From Thermoplasmata archaeon UBA61 (GTDB lineage: Archaea > Thermoplasmatota > Thermoplasmata > Lutacidiplasmatales > UBA184): a stretch of 64,000 nucleotides of DNA. The notes under the pieces are model-generated. The model worked only from the letters and a program-made list of their open reading frames with translations, had not been told where the DNA came from and searched no databases. The translations under genes were made by a program, and so were the position numbers. The stretch is taken from NCBI GenBank assembly GCA_002503985.1, contig DASW01000003.1:124001-188000 (forward strand). The letters are read 5' to 3'. Positions 42,844 through 52,041 of the stretch are shown here, piece by piece (position 1 is the first letter of the stretch; each line of letters starts with the position of its first letter).

Positions 42844-43827
42844 TCAGATCGGGTGCTGGACCGGTCGATAGAAGCTCGAGCGTACCTCGGCCGGTTCTCC
42901 GGACGTCGGGAAGCGCACCCGGACCGCGGGGGAGCGGCCGAACATCGTGAACTCGAGGGAATACCACACGGCGACCCAGGTCCCGGCGGGCTCCTCGAAC
43001 GCCTCCCCGAAGTGGTAGGTCGTCTGGAGGACCCGGCTCGCGTGCCGGGCGAGCGGATAGGACCACTCGAGGGCCTCGGTCGCGGAGGCCGGCGTCCCCG
43101 CGTGCGGCGAGGGCTCGATCGGTCCTTCGACGCTCACGGGACCTTCGGTGACGCCTCGGCCCAGCACGTAGCGGGCCCAGGTCGTGCGCACGCGAGCGTC
43201 GCGCACGGTCTCGGAGAGGAGGAGCCAGGAGAACGGGTTCCCGGTCGGGACCGGCTCCGCCCGCTCTCCCAGGACCATGCGATGCCGACCGATCGCGGCG
43301 CGGCCGGCGAGACGGATGCTGAAGTAGGCGACGAAGAACGCGGTCAGGACCCAGAGGGTCGCGATGTAGACCGAGAGGGCGACGTGGTTCCGCTCTACGT
43401 CGAGGAGGACGTAGAACCCGATGACGGAGACGATGAGGGTCACGAAGCTGATCGCCCGGTCGGCGTCGATGTGGAGCCGAGTGTCGGAGAAGGGGAGCAG
43501 CGGCGGGACCGCGAACTGCGTGAACCCATCCTGGAGGATGTGGGCGATCCCCCCGAGCTCCATCGCCGCGAAGTAGATCAGGACCGAGCCGGGGAGGATC
43601 ATCGGAGCGACGAACGCTCCGACGACGGCGACCACGGTCACGCCGGTGAGCGAGTGGGTGATCCCGTGGTGGCGAAGGATCGGGAAGCGCTTGGCGAGGG
43701 GGAAGAAGAGCGCGTCCGCGTCCGGAAGGCCCCCCGCGAGCGCCCCGGCGGCGAGGTACTGGGGCTGAGGTCCCACGAGACCGTAGGTGAGCAGGTACGC
43801 GACGAGTACGTGAGAGAAAAGGTCCAC
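42844..43827 (-). CDS. Membrane protein, YdjM/DUF457-like metal-dependent hydrolase
   Basis: A 327-residue protein whose N-terminal ~190 residues hold several membrane helices with the family's conserved polar residues: H6 in DLFSHVLVAY, D36/D38 in GLPDADALF, and H53, H54 and H58 in LRHHGITHS. These are the features of the LexA-binding/YdjM membrane hydrolases, whose substrate is unknown. The C-terminal ~100 residues are soluble and mixed beta, an addition not usual in YdjM. It starts at GTG 22 nt after EF-1beta and is the last gene of the aglB operon. Confidence 0.8.
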   Translation of the reverse strand: MDLFSHVLVAYLLTYGLVGPQPQYLAAGALAGGLPDADALFFPLAKRFPILRHHGITHSLTGVTVVAVVGAFVAPMILPGSVLIYFAAMELGGIAHILQDGFTQFAVPPLLPFSDTRLHIDADRAISFVTLIVSVIGFYVLLDVERNHVALSVYIATLWVLTAFFVAYFSIRLAGRAAIGRHRMVLGERAEPVPTGNPFSWLLLSETVRDARVRTTWARYVLGRGVTEGPVSVEGPIEPSPHAGTPASATEALEWSYPLARHASRVLQTTYHFGEAFEEPAGTWVAVWYSLEFTMFGRSPAVRVRFPTSGEPAEVRSSFYRPVQHPI

Positions 43828-43849
43828 GGCCGCCCCAGAACGGGCCCCG

Positions 43850-44116
43850 TTAGAGGAGCCCCTCCTCCATCACTTCCACCGACTCCACGTGCGGCACCTG
43901 GGCGAGCGCCCGTTCGGTCGATTCGAGGATGCCGCCGGTGTCGTTCATGACGACGGCGATGAGGAGCGAGCGTAACCCGAAGGCGATGTCCTTCGCCTGC
44001 ATGCCCCGGACCGTGACACCGGATGGAAGGGCGGCGCGGACCCCCTTCGCGACCTCGTTCAGGTCGGTCTCCACGCCCTGCGGCATCACCCGGAACAAGA
44101 CCGCTACCTGGCCCAT
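43850..44116 (-). CDS. Translation elongation factor 1-beta (aEF-1beta)
   Basis: An 88-residue guanine-nucleotide exchange factor for aEF-1alpha. It begins MGQVAVLFRVMPQGVETDL, has the AKDIAFGLRSLLIAVVMND core and ends with HVESVEVMEEGL, the archaeal EF-1beta layout. It lies 8 nt after the four-CxxC zinc protein, its common archaeal neighbour, and 22 nt before the YdjM-like gene. Confidence 0.95.
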   Translation of the reverse strand: MGQVAVLFRVMPQGVETDLNEVAKGVRAALPSGVTVRGMQAKDIAFGLRSLLIAVVMNDTGGILESTERALAQVPHVESVEVMEEGLL

Positions 44117-44124
44117 GGATCCCC

Positions 44125-44298
44125 CTACGGACCCTCGAAGCCGCACTTCACGCACCGGTAGAGGACGCTCTGGTCCCGGCAGCGAGCGCACCGTCCGATG
44201 GTCGTCTCCCCGCAGCTCGGGCACGGGAACTGGGTGGCCCCCTTGGCGGGCACCGTACGCCCGCAGGAAGAGCAACGCAGGTCGACTCTGGCCGCCAT
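44125..44298 (-). CDS. Zinc-finger protein with four CxxC knuckles (HVO_2753-like)
   Basis: A 57-residue protein, missed by length filters, built almost entirely of four zinc knuckles: CSSCG, CPSCG, CARCR and CVKCG. This layout and the position just before EF-1beta match the small haloarchaeal zinc protein HVO_2753 and its relatives, which are conserved across Euryarchaeota and needed for normal growth or biofilm formation in Haloferax. The ATG lies 21 nt after the surface-protein gene, in the aglB operon. Role here: probably translation- or RNA-linked; inference. Confidence 0.88.
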   Translation of the reverse strand: MAARVDLRCSSCGRTVPAKGATQFPCPSCGETTIGRCARCRDQSVLYRCVKCGFEGP

Positions 44299-44319
44299 CC
44301 GATCGAGGTCCCTTGCCGT

Positions 44320-45135
44320 TCAGCGGCGCGTAGCGCCCCGCCGGCGCGCGGCCACCCGGGTGGTGAATATAAAGATGGCCCCGAAGAACGCCACGATTCC
44401 GGCGACATACCAGAGCGTGTAGTCCGGCGCGGGCCCGGTGATGTAGACGGTATCGGTGTACTGGGTCTGCCCGTTCGCGAAGGTGACGAGGCCGTGCTCC
44501 TGGGCGAGGGAGATCCCGAACGTGTGGCCCCCCGCCGACAGACCGAGAGTCGAGTACTCGAACTTGACCTGGTACGTCCCGCCGGGCTGGAGCGCCGGGA
44601 CGCTCACGTTCCCGACGACGGCGCCGTCCAGCGTCACCAGGACGGCGAACGCCTGCACCCACGACGTGGGGGACACGATGGTCGCCGAGACCACGTACGG
44701 CCGGACGATGTTGACCGAGTAGGAGAAGTTGGTGGACTGGTTCTTGCCTTGGTAGACGGACGAGACCATCACGTCGATCGTCAGCGTCTCGCTCGTGTTC
44801 CCGGCCGCGAGGTCCGCGGCCTTCGACTGGTTGCTCGTGAACGTGGACGAGGACGGCGAGAGCGTCACGCCGGTGAGGTTGGAGCCGACCAAGGTCGCGT
44901 AGAACGTGATGTTCCCGACGACGGTCCCGTTCGCCAAGACCGCGGGACCCCCAAAGCCGGAGACCTCGTACCGGGTGGTGGACTGCGTGGCCACGATCGT
45001 CGGCCCCGTGATCGAGCCGGTCACCGCGTTCGTCCCGGCGGCGCGAGCGCTGGGGGCCAGGACGCCCACCGCGGCGAAGAGGGCCGGAGCGAGGAGGAGG
45101 GCGAGGACGATGACCGCCGCGGGTCGGACCTTCAT
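44320..45135 (-). CDS. Secreted, C-terminally anchored surface protein
   Basis: A 271-residue protein with a signal peptide (MKVRPAAVIVLALLLAPALFAAV), a Thr/Ser/Asn-rich extracellular beta region with many N-glycosylation sequons (NGT, NIT, NLT, NTS, NQS, NVS) and a C-terminal membrane helix YTLWYVAGIVAFFGAIFIF followed by a basic tail. The NVSVPALQPGGTYQVKFEYST segment has the look of a CARDB/Ig-like domain. The ATG overlaps the aglB stop (ATGA), so it is cotranslated with the glycosyltransferase that probably modifies it. No enzymatic motif is visible. Confidence 0.82.
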   Translation of the reverse strand: MKVRPAAVIVLALLLAPALFAAVGVLAPSARAAGTNAVTGSITGPTIVATQSTTRYEVSGFGGPAVLANGTVVGNITFYATLVGSNLTGVTLSPSSSTFTSNQSKAADLAAGNTSETLTIDVMVSSVYQGKNQSTNFSYSVNIVRPYVVSATIVSPTSWVQAFAVLVTLDGAVVGNVSVPALQPGGTYQVKFEYSTLGLSAGGHTFGISLAQEHGLVTFANGQTQYTDTVYITGPAPDYTLWYVAGIVAFFGAIFIFTTRVAARRRGATRR

Positions 45136-48100
45136 CGGTGGGTCCACCTCCGCGTGCGCCACCACCGGTAGGTGAAGATCCCGGCCACGAGGGCGATCAC
45201 CGGCACGAAGGAAAGTAGCGGAACGAGCCACACCGGGGGAAGGTTGGGCGCGGCGCCGACCGCCGGGCCCGTCACGGTCACCGGGGGCACGCCGTTAGCG
45301 GTGCTCGCCGCGACGGAGGTGGTGGGCACCTTCAGGGTCGCGGTCCCGGAAACGCTCCCGGACGACTGGACCACGGAGACCGTGAGGGTCACGGTCCCTG
45401 GGGGAACGAAGACCGAGGAGGTCGCGGTGAGGTTCACGGTCAGCGAGAGGTTGTCGCCGGCCGCGATGGACCTCATCAGCTGGCCGGGGGTCGTCCCCGA
45501 CGTGAGGTTGCTCGACCACCCGAGGCCCGCGAGCCGTGCGGAATCCGCGATCGTGATCAGAACGGTCTCCGGGACGTTCCCGGTGTTGTCGACGTAGAAC
45601 GGAACCACCGCGGTCGAAAGCCCGACCCGCGTCGGCAGGGTCGACGGCCCGATCCCGACCCCGTAGTACCCGACGACGTTCACGGTCGGCGCCGGGCTCA
45701 CCGAGCCGACGACGGTCCCGTTCGCCTCCGCGAACTCGATCGTCACGCTCGGGTGCGCGACCGGCGTCCCGGCGGGGACGAGGACCCGGACCTCTCCCGA
45801 GACGAGGTTCCCGCTCGGTCCGGGGAGAAGTGTCGCGTTGGCGAAACTGAAGTTGAAGGTCCAGTACGAGGGGGTCCCTACAGGGTGGATGGTGACGGGG
45901 ACGTTGCCGGTGTTGCGGACGGAGAACGAGAACGTAGCGCTACCCCCGGCCATCACGGTGGTCGAGGCGGGCCCGACGAGCGTGCCGCCGACCGTGGTCT
46001 TCGAACTGTAGGCGAGCGAGAGGACGGTTCCCACGTTGCCGCTGAGGATCGAGACGCTCGACTGCGCCGACGCGTTCGTGGCGACGCCCCCAAGGGTCCC
46101 GGCGGCCTGGGCCTGGACGAGGTACGTCCCGACCGGCAGGGCGAGCGCGAGCGGGGAGTTCAACGCCTGGTCGGTGTAGACGTTCCGGGCCCCGAGCGAG
46201 CTCGTGACCGTCACCGTGACCGGTCCGAGGCTAGCGCCGGCACCGGAGGGAGCCACGAGCGAGATCGTGTCGACCCAGGTCGGCACGAGGGTGACCGAAA
46301 CGGGCGCGAGGGTGGCCGACGGAAGAGCGAGGACGGTCGAAAGGTCCGCCAGCGTTTGGGCGGTCCCGGACCCTGTCACGTACAGCGAGTAGGCGCCCGG
46401 AAGCAGGGGGGTCGAGAACGCGCCGGTGGAGGTCGTGAGCACGGTGACGTTCGTGGACGGGTACGGTCCCACCAATCGCAGGGTGCCCGGCACGGTGCCC
46501 GGGACCCCGGGAACCACGAGCGTGCCGTTGAGCCAGACCGTCTGGGGGAACCCGGAGAGGCGGACCGAGCAGGTGGCGTTCACCGCGCCGACCGAGCAGG
46601 AGTCGCCGGCGGCCGCGCTCCACGACTGGACGTAGCTCCCGTTCGGTCCTGCCACGGCGGTCGTCCCGTTGACGAACACCGCGTAGGTCGTGTTCGGGCT
46701 GAGCGGCAGGGAGAACGCCCCATCGACCGCGTTCGTCACGGCGGCCGCCCCGTCGGGAGCGACCAGATGGACGGTGGCGTTGAGCGCGACGGTCTGACCC
46801 GCCCCGCTCACGAGCGTGCCCGAGAGGGTCGGGCCGGCGCCCGAGAGGACCAGCGTGGGCGTGATGTTCCCATCGGCGGCGAGCGTGACGCGAGCGAGGG
46901 TGGCGTAGTTCGTCCCCTGGAAGGAGGCCGTCACGTACGCGGAGTACGTCCCCGGGGTGGCCCGGAAGCCGCTCTCGAACACGTTACCGCTCACGCTCAG
47001 GTTCAGGATCGGTGACGAGAGCGCGACCGTGACGCTCGATACGGAAATGCTCGGGGGAACGGTGAGGACCCCGGTCGCGTTGATCTGGGGAATGACGATG
47101 AGCGTCAGGGCCGTGCGGGTCGCTCCGACCGGGATCGTGGTCGAGAGGGGACCGGACGGAAGGTAGACGACCGTGCCCGACCCGATGACCGCTCGCGCAC
47201 CGACCCCGTAGAGCCCGGGAGGCAGGGAGAGCGAGAAGGACGGTCCCCCCGAAAGGGAGAGGTTCACGGCCGTCGCGCTTTCCGCCGTGAAGTTGACCAC
47301 CACCGAGGTCCCGGACGGGAGCCCAACGACGGTCAGCGTGACGGGGATCGGTTGGAGCGTGGTCGGAACGAGCGTGAGGGCGCCGAGCCCGTTCGGGGTG
47401 AGGTCGCACATCGTGGTGGAGGTGAACCCAAGGGCGGTGGACCGCACGCAGTAGGAGCCGGCCGAAAGCGGGAGCGTCGAGGGGACGTAGAGGGCGACCG
47501 ACCCGTTCGGGTTCGCGACCGCGGGTATCGCGGGCCCGGTCGCTCCGGCGCTCACGGATACTGCGGCCCCGGCGGCGGGGTACACCGCCCCTCCGGGCAA
47601 GGTGGCTCCGACCTGGAACTCGGCACGGAGGGCCGCTACGGGAGAGATGGGAACCACGGTGGACGTGGACAGGGTGACCCCGGTGAGGCCCACCGCGACC
47701 GAGGATGCGTCGTCGGTCGGACCTTCGAGCGCGAGGAGGCTGTAGGTCCCGGCGGGCAGGGAGAGCGCATACGACCCTCCCGTCGCCCAGGTCACGACCT
47801 CACTACTGGCCGTCGAGTACGCGATCACCGCCGTCTTGGTCGTGGTTCCCTGAGGTCCCACCGACGCGACGGTGCCCGTGAGACGAACGGCCGGAACGAG
47901 TGGCAACGGCGATGCCGCAGCGGAGGCTCCGGCGATGACCGAGGCCGCGCCCAGCCCGACGTACGTCTGGCCGTTGATCAACCCGGTCGCGTAGACCGAG
48001 TAGTTCCCGTCAGGAAGGGCCGCCGTGACCGCGCCGGTCGCCGAGCTCACGAGGACCGTGGCGTTCCGGGAAGCGTTCGAGAGCGTGGCGAGGGGCGAGA

Positions 48101-51100
48101 TGGAGGCGTTGCCATACGTCACGCTGGGGGTGTACCGCACGGCGATGCCCGCGGCGGGCATGCCGTTGACGGTGAGCACGACAGTGGAGGTCCCCGAAGG
48201 GTAGAGCGTCAGGTTCAGGCTCAGGCTGGTCGTCGCCGATGCGACGGTGATGGGGATCCCGGCGGAGCGAAGGTCGGAGTTCGGCACGGTCGCGCTGACC
48301 GTGTAGTTGCCCGGCCCGAAGCTCCCGAGCGTGTACGCGCCGGAGGTGTTGGTGGTGTAGGTCGAGAGGACGCCCTGCGGGCTGCCCAGCGTGACGGCCG
48401 CGCCGCTCACGGCCTGCCCGGCCGAGTCACGGACCGTCCCGGTCACGACCGTCGGCTTGAGTCCCACGGTCGCGTTGGCGCTCGCCCCCGGCGTGACCGT
48501 GACCGAGCTCTGAGTGTAGTTCTGTCCCCCGTAGAGAACGTCGTAGTGGTAGAGACCGGGGGCCACGTTCGTGAAATCGAACGAGCCGCTCGCATCGGTT
48601 GTCCCCACGGTGCGGGTAAGGTTCGGGCCCCACAGGACCACCTGAGCTCCCGGGATCAACGTGTCTCCCGGGGGAGTGTACGTCGTAGTGTTCCCGTTCT
48701 CCCAGTAGACGAAGCCCTGGACCGACCCGCTGCCAACGGTGATCGTCTGGACCAAGCTCGGGGCGTTGAGGCTGAGCCCGGTCGCGTCGGGGACGACGAT
48801 CGACTCCGACTTCAGCAGGAGGTCCCCGGCCTGCGAGAGGCCCTGGAGCGGACCGGCCGTGACGTTCAGGGTGTCGTTGCCCGGAGGGAGGACGATGGAG
48901 AAGGAGCCGTCCGGCGACGTCAGTACGGTCTGGTGCGGGATTCCCCAGCCGTCGTCGACGGTCACGCGCGCTCCTCCGACCGGCGCCCCGTCGGCCAGCA
49001 CGACGTTCCCGAGGAGCGTCTGGCCGGGGTAGTACTCCAGCATGGACTCCCCACCGCTGAAGTAGCTGTACGGCCGCGTGTCGGCCGAGCCGTTGATGCG
49101 GCTCGCTTGAGCGACCGCGGTCGGCTGGTTGGTCGCCACGCACGTACCCCCGTCGTTCGGCTGCGAGCAGAGGTAGGCGGTCTTGTAGACGATCTGGAAA
49201 TGCTGGAGCATCCAGCCCGGTTCGATGGTGGCGTTGTACGAAAGGCCGGGGATCCCCGCGCTCTGACCGACGTCCGTGCCGTTGTACCCGATGTAGGTGC
49301 GGTAGATCATCGAGTCGTAGAACGGGGCGTAGTAGTTGACGACGGGGGAGCCGACCTGGGTGATCCCCGAGGGCAGCCGACCGTACGGATAGTAGTTACC
49401 GTCCGACCCCTGAACGCTGAGGTTGAAGAACGTCTCGGGCATGCCGGCCGAGTCGATGATGCGACCGGTCAGGTCGGCGGGAGCGTAGAAGATGCCCGTG
49501 TCCGTGCCGCTGAACGGGAAGAGTCGGGAGTCGGCCATCGCGTAGCGGATGGTCCAGCCGGTGTACGCCTGGATGTCGTTGTAGACCTTCGCGACGCCGT
49601 TGAGCGACAGCGATGTGGCGAGGAAGTAGGCCATCGCGAGGTACATCGCGTTGTCGTTCGTGAGGGAGCTCGGGTTGACGGGGAGGTATCGCTCGGGATG
49701 GTTTACCACGAGGGTGTAGTCCGAGCTCGTGTTGACGAGCAGGTTGTGGAGCTCAATGACGTTGAGACCATCGGCCGCGAGGATCTGGTTGAGCGCCGGC
49801 GGAAGGTAACGGAGCCCCGACGCGTGCTGCTCCCCGTAGAGGAGGGTGGTCGCGAGCACGGCGATCGCCTGGGACTCGTTCTGGGAGAGGAGGAACTGAC
49901 CCGAGGGGTCGATCCCCTGCTGGAAGTTGTTCGCTACGCTCGGGTGTTGGCCTTGGTCGATCGTTTGGAACCCGTAATCCCACCAACTGACGAAAGCGGG
50001 TCGCTGGGGTTCGGGGATGTTCGTATCCTGCTGAGCGAGCCAATTGTACCCGGCGCTATCGTATTGGTCCGCGGTGTCGAGCGAGGTTCCCGCGGCTCCG
50101 AAATAGTAGCTCGAGGGGTTCGAGGAGTTGAGCTGGAGCCAGGGAGGGATCGTGGCGCCGACCTGGGCGGCGTAGGAGGACTTCGTGTTCCCCGGGATCC
50201 CGGCGTCGATCGCCACCCAAACGTTCGGGAGAACGATCAGGAGCACGATGGCCATCACGATGACGTGACGGGGCTTGAACGCTTTCCGGAAGGCCGAGAA
50301 CTGGCTCCGCCGGTCCGAGAGGGAGGCGGTGGTCCGTCGAAGCTCTCCGTACCCGGCGATATCGAGCGCGCGTCGAAGCGCCTCGGCGGGCAGGAGGGCG
50401 AAGATCGGGGAGCCGATGAGGAAGAACTTCGCCGCCGAGACCGGCAGGTATATGGAGAGGACCGCGAACACGACGAAGACGACGTGGTAGCGCTTGAACC
50501 TACCCTTGACGAGCAGGTACAGGAAGATCACGAACCCCGCGATCGCGAGGAAGAACGTCACGACCCCGTAGCCGATGACCAGCTGGTCGATGGACGGCGC
50601 CTGGGCCTCGGCGACGGTCGAGTAGATGAGGGTCTTGACGAAGTAGCCCTGCCCCGTGACGAGGCTCGTGAAGTAGGTCGGGCTCACGACCGCGAGGACG
50701 CCGACCCCCGCGACGACGAGGACCACGAGGAAGGGGATCGAGAACACCCACGGGACGTCCCGCATCAACAGGAACGGCAGGAGAAGGGCGAGGGCGCCGA
50801 AGAAGACCAACATCGGCAGGTCGAACCAGGTCGCGAACTGGTGTTGGACGATGTAGTAGGGCATCGCCATGGGAAAGCCGACCAGACCGACGATCGCCGT
50901 CGCGATGTAGAGTCCGAACGAATCGACGCGACGGATCCGCTCAATGACCATCGCGACGACGAGCGAGACCGCGATGACCACCACGCCGTAGGTGTACCCC
51001 TGCCAGGCAAGCGCGAGCGCGCCGAGGGAGACGCCGGTGAAGACCGCCCATTTCACGGCGGAACGTTCCGTGCGCAGGAACGCTCGGAGCGCGGGGATGT

Positions 51101-51716
51101 ACTGTCCCGGGTGGCGGTAATCCTCCACCCACCTCCGGCTACCGACCGCCTTGACGGTCCGGATGTACGAATAGACCACGATGAGGACGATGAACGTGTA
51201 GAACGAGAGGTAGTTCGCGTAGCCGAAGATCGATGAGTCGATGTTGGCGCTCAAGAACGGGAAGATCACCGCCGCGATGAGCCCTGTCCGCCGGCCCGCG
51301 ACCTCGCGGCCGATGAGGTAGACGGGGAACACACCGAGGGCGGCCCAGAGCGGGGCCTGGAGGTCGAGGAACCAAGCCCCCGCCTGAACAGCGTTCCCGC
51401 CGAAGAGCGGGGCGAAGACGAGCCCGAGGATCGCGTTCATCCAGTCGAACAGCGGCTCTCGGGGGTTGGTCCCTCCGACCGGATAGTTCAGCATCGGGTC
51501 GAAGTTCAGGTTCGTGTGGTTGTGGATGATCCACGTCGTCACGTAGTAGTGGTAGTAGGAGTCCGACCCGCCCGCGAAGGTGTAGGTGGCACCCCACTGC
51601 GCTACGACGGGGTACGTCCAGATCGTCCGGATCGCGAACGCGGTCGCGAAGGCCGAAAGTAGGATGGCCAACGTCCATCCGTGACGGTGCCACCACCCGG
51701 CGTTCGTCGATTGCAT
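45132..51716 (-). CDS. aglB: AglB-type oligosaccharyltransferase with giant extracellular tail
   Basis: A 2194-residue STT3/AglB enzyme that transfers lipid-linked glycan to Asn in NxS/T sequons on exported proteins. Residues about 15-510 hold some 13 membrane helices; GGSDSYYHYY supplies the catalytic/metal-binding D52 and NPREPLFDW the next acidic motif. The acceptor-binding WWDYG is at residues 578-582 in the first soluble domain. From about residue 890 to 2000 follows a run of Ig-like/carboxypeptidase-regulatory-like beta domains (PVGGARVTVDDG, VTGTVRDSAGQAVSGAAV and similar blocks, each rich in NxS/T), then NEW3-like domains and a C-terminal helix (2159-2180) with a basic tail. Normal AglB is about 750-950 residues, so over 1200 residues are extra. 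It heads a five-gene operon; TATA at 51761-51770. Confidence 0.93.
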   Translation of the reverse strand: MQSTNAGWWHRHGWTLAILLSAFATAFAIRTIWTYPVVAQWGATYTFAGGSDSYYHYYVTTWIIHNHTNLNFDPMLNYPVGGTNPREPLFDWMNAILGLVFAPLFGGNAVQAGAWFLDLQAPLWAALGVFPVYLIGREVAGRRTGLIAAVIFPFLSANIDSSIFGYANYLSFYTFIVLIVVYSYIRTVKAVGSRRWVEDYRHPGQYIPALRAFLRTERSAVKWAVFTGVSLGALALAWQGYTYGVVVIAVSLVVAMVIERIRRVDSFGLYIATAIVGLVGFPMAMPYYIVQHQFATWFDLPMLVFFGALALLLPFLLMRDVPWVFSIPFLVVLVVAGVGVLAVVSPTYFTSLVTGQGYFVKTLIYSTVAEAQAPSIDQLVIGYGVVTFFLAIAGFVIFLYLLVKGRFKRYHVVFVVFAVLSIYLPVSAAKFFLIGSPIFALLPAEALRRALDIAGYGELRRTTASLSDRRSQFSAFRKAFKPRHVIVMAIVLLIVLPNVWVAIDAGIPGNTKSSYAAQVGATIPPWLQLNSSNPSSYYFGAAGTSLDTADQYDSAGYNWLAQQDTNIPEPQRPAFVSWWDYGFQTIDQGQHPSVANNFQQGIDPSGQFLLSQNESQAIAVLATTLLYGEQHASGLRYLPPALNQILAADGLNVIELHNLLVNTSSDYTLVVNHPERYLPVNPSSLTNDNAMYLAMAYFLATSLSLNGVAKVYNDIQAYTGWTIRYAMADSRLFPFSGTDTGIFYAPADLTGRIIDSAGMPETFFNLSVQGSDGNYYPYGRLPSGITQVGSPVVNYYAPFYDSMIYRTYIGYNGTDVGQSAGIPGLSYNATIEPGWMLQHFQIVYKTAYLCSQPNDGGTCVATNQPTAVAQASRINGSADTRPYSYFSGGESMLEYYPGQTLLGNVVLADGAPVGGARVTVDDGWGIPHQTVLTSPDGSFSIVLPPGNDTLNVTAGPLQGLSQAGDLLLKSESIVVPDATGLSLNAPSLVQTITVGSGSVQGFVYWENGNTTTYTPPGDTLIPGAQVVLWGPNLTRTVGTTDASGSFDFTNVAPGLYHYDVLYGGQNYTQSSVTVTPGASANATVGLKPTVVTGTVRDSAGQAVSGAAVTLGSPQGVLSTYTTNTSGAYTLGSFGPGNYTVSATVPNSDLRSAGIPITVASATTSLSLNLTLYPSGTSTVVLTVNGMPAAGIAVRYTPSVTYGNASISPLATLSNASRNATVLVSSATGAVTAALPDGNYSVYATGLINGQTYVGLGAASVIAGASAAASPLPLVPAVRLTGTVASVGPQGTTTKTAVIAYSTASSEVVTWATGGSYALSLPAGTYSLLALEGPTDDASSVAVGLTGVTLSTSTVVPISPVAALRAEFQVGATLPGGAVYPAAGAAVSVSAGATGPAIPAVANPNGSVALYVPSTLPLSAGSYCVRSTALGFTSTTMCDLTPNGLGALTLVPTTLQPIPVTLTVVGLPSGTSVVVNFTAESATAVNLSLSGGPSFSLSLPPGLYGVGARAVIGSGTVVYLPSGPLSTTIPVGATRTALTLIVIPQINATGVLTVPPSISVSSVTVALSSPILNLSVSGNVFESGFRATPGTYSAYVTASFQGTNYATLARVTLAADGNITPTLVLSGAGPTLSGTLVSGAGQTVALNATVHLVAPDGAAAVTNAVDGAFSLPLSPNTTYAVFVNGTTAVAGPNGSYVQSWSAAAGDSCSVGAVNATCSVRLSGFPQTVWLNGTLVVPGVPGTVPGTLRLVGPYPSTNVTVLTTSTGAFSTPLLPGAYSLYVTGSGTAQTLADLSTVLALPSATLAPVSVTLVPTWVDTISLVAPSGAGASLGPVTVTVTSSLGARNVYTDQALNSPLALALPVGTYLVQAQAAGTLGGVATNASAQSSVSILSGNVGTVLSLAYSSKTTVGGTLVGPASTTVMAGGSATFSFSVRNTGNVPVTIHPVGTPSYWTFNFSFANATLLPGPSGNLVSGEVRVLVPAGTPVAHPSVTIEFAEANGTVVGSVSPAPTVNVVGYYGVGIGPSTLPTRVGLSTAVVPFYVDNTGNVPETVLITIADSARLAGLGWSSNLTSGTTPGQLMRSIAAGDNLSLTVNLTATSSVFVPPGTVTLTVSVVQSSGSVSGTATLKVPTTSVAASTANGVPPVTVTGPAVGAAPNLPPVWLVPLLSFVPVIALVAGIFTYRWWRTRRWTHR

Positions 51717-51760
51717 GCGTGACCGGCACCTCGCGCCGGCGGCGCGCGAGACCTGGGGGG

Positions 51761-51770
51761 TGTATAAATA
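51761..51770 (-). promoter_or_regulatory. TATA box of the aglB operon
   Basis: On the minus strand TATTTATACA lies 45-54 nt before the aglB ATG, in GC-rich surroundings. It is a near-consensus archaeal TATA box and the only one in the vicinity. Confidence 0.7.
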
Positions 51771-51976
51771 GCCTACTCAAAGAATTCCGTCAGTAGGGAG
51801 CGCGCGGGCTCCCGGACCGGGACGCGGCCGTTGGGGTTCGGGGTGCCTCCCAGGATGGTCGTCGTTGGGTCCGGCGCGCCCCTACATCGGAATCCCGGCC
51901 CACCGTGCCGGGCCCGGAGCTCGGCACGTGCGGATTCGCCCCCGGCGACGAATGTCGGAATTTTGTTGACTGATTA

Positions 51977-51985
51977 CTTAAATAG
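51977..51985 (+). promoter_or_regulatory. TATA box of the korAB operon
   Basis: CTTAAATAG lies 57-65 nt before the korA ATG, implying a leader of about 35-40 nt. It follows an A/T-rich stretch. Confidence 0.6.
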
Positions 51986-52041
51986 GCACCGCACCTGAAA
52001 CAACGAGAACGGGTCGGCGACGACCGGTTCACGGAGATTCA

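Larger units (their letters stand above)
51717..52041. other. Intergenic region between aglB and korA (325 bp)
   Basis: A divergent region containing the aglB TATA element at 51761-51770 and the korA element at 51977-51985, plus an A/T-rich stretch (TTTTGTTGACTGATTACTTA) just before the latter. Between about 51790 and 51950 no gene, repeat or RNA structure was recognised. Confidence 0.6.

Noticed and set aside
45132..49060. Repeated patterns in the aglB tail that could suggest a CRISPR or tandem repeat array
   Set aside because: The similarity is at protein level (beta domains of unequal length with varied sequence), not regular direct DNA repeats.
47352..51236. Very long open frame (about 1294 codons) on the plus strand antisense to aglB
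   Set aside because: It is the mirror of the GC-rich aglB codons, its product is Arg/Gly/Asp-rich low-complexity sequence with no motif, and aglB is certain.
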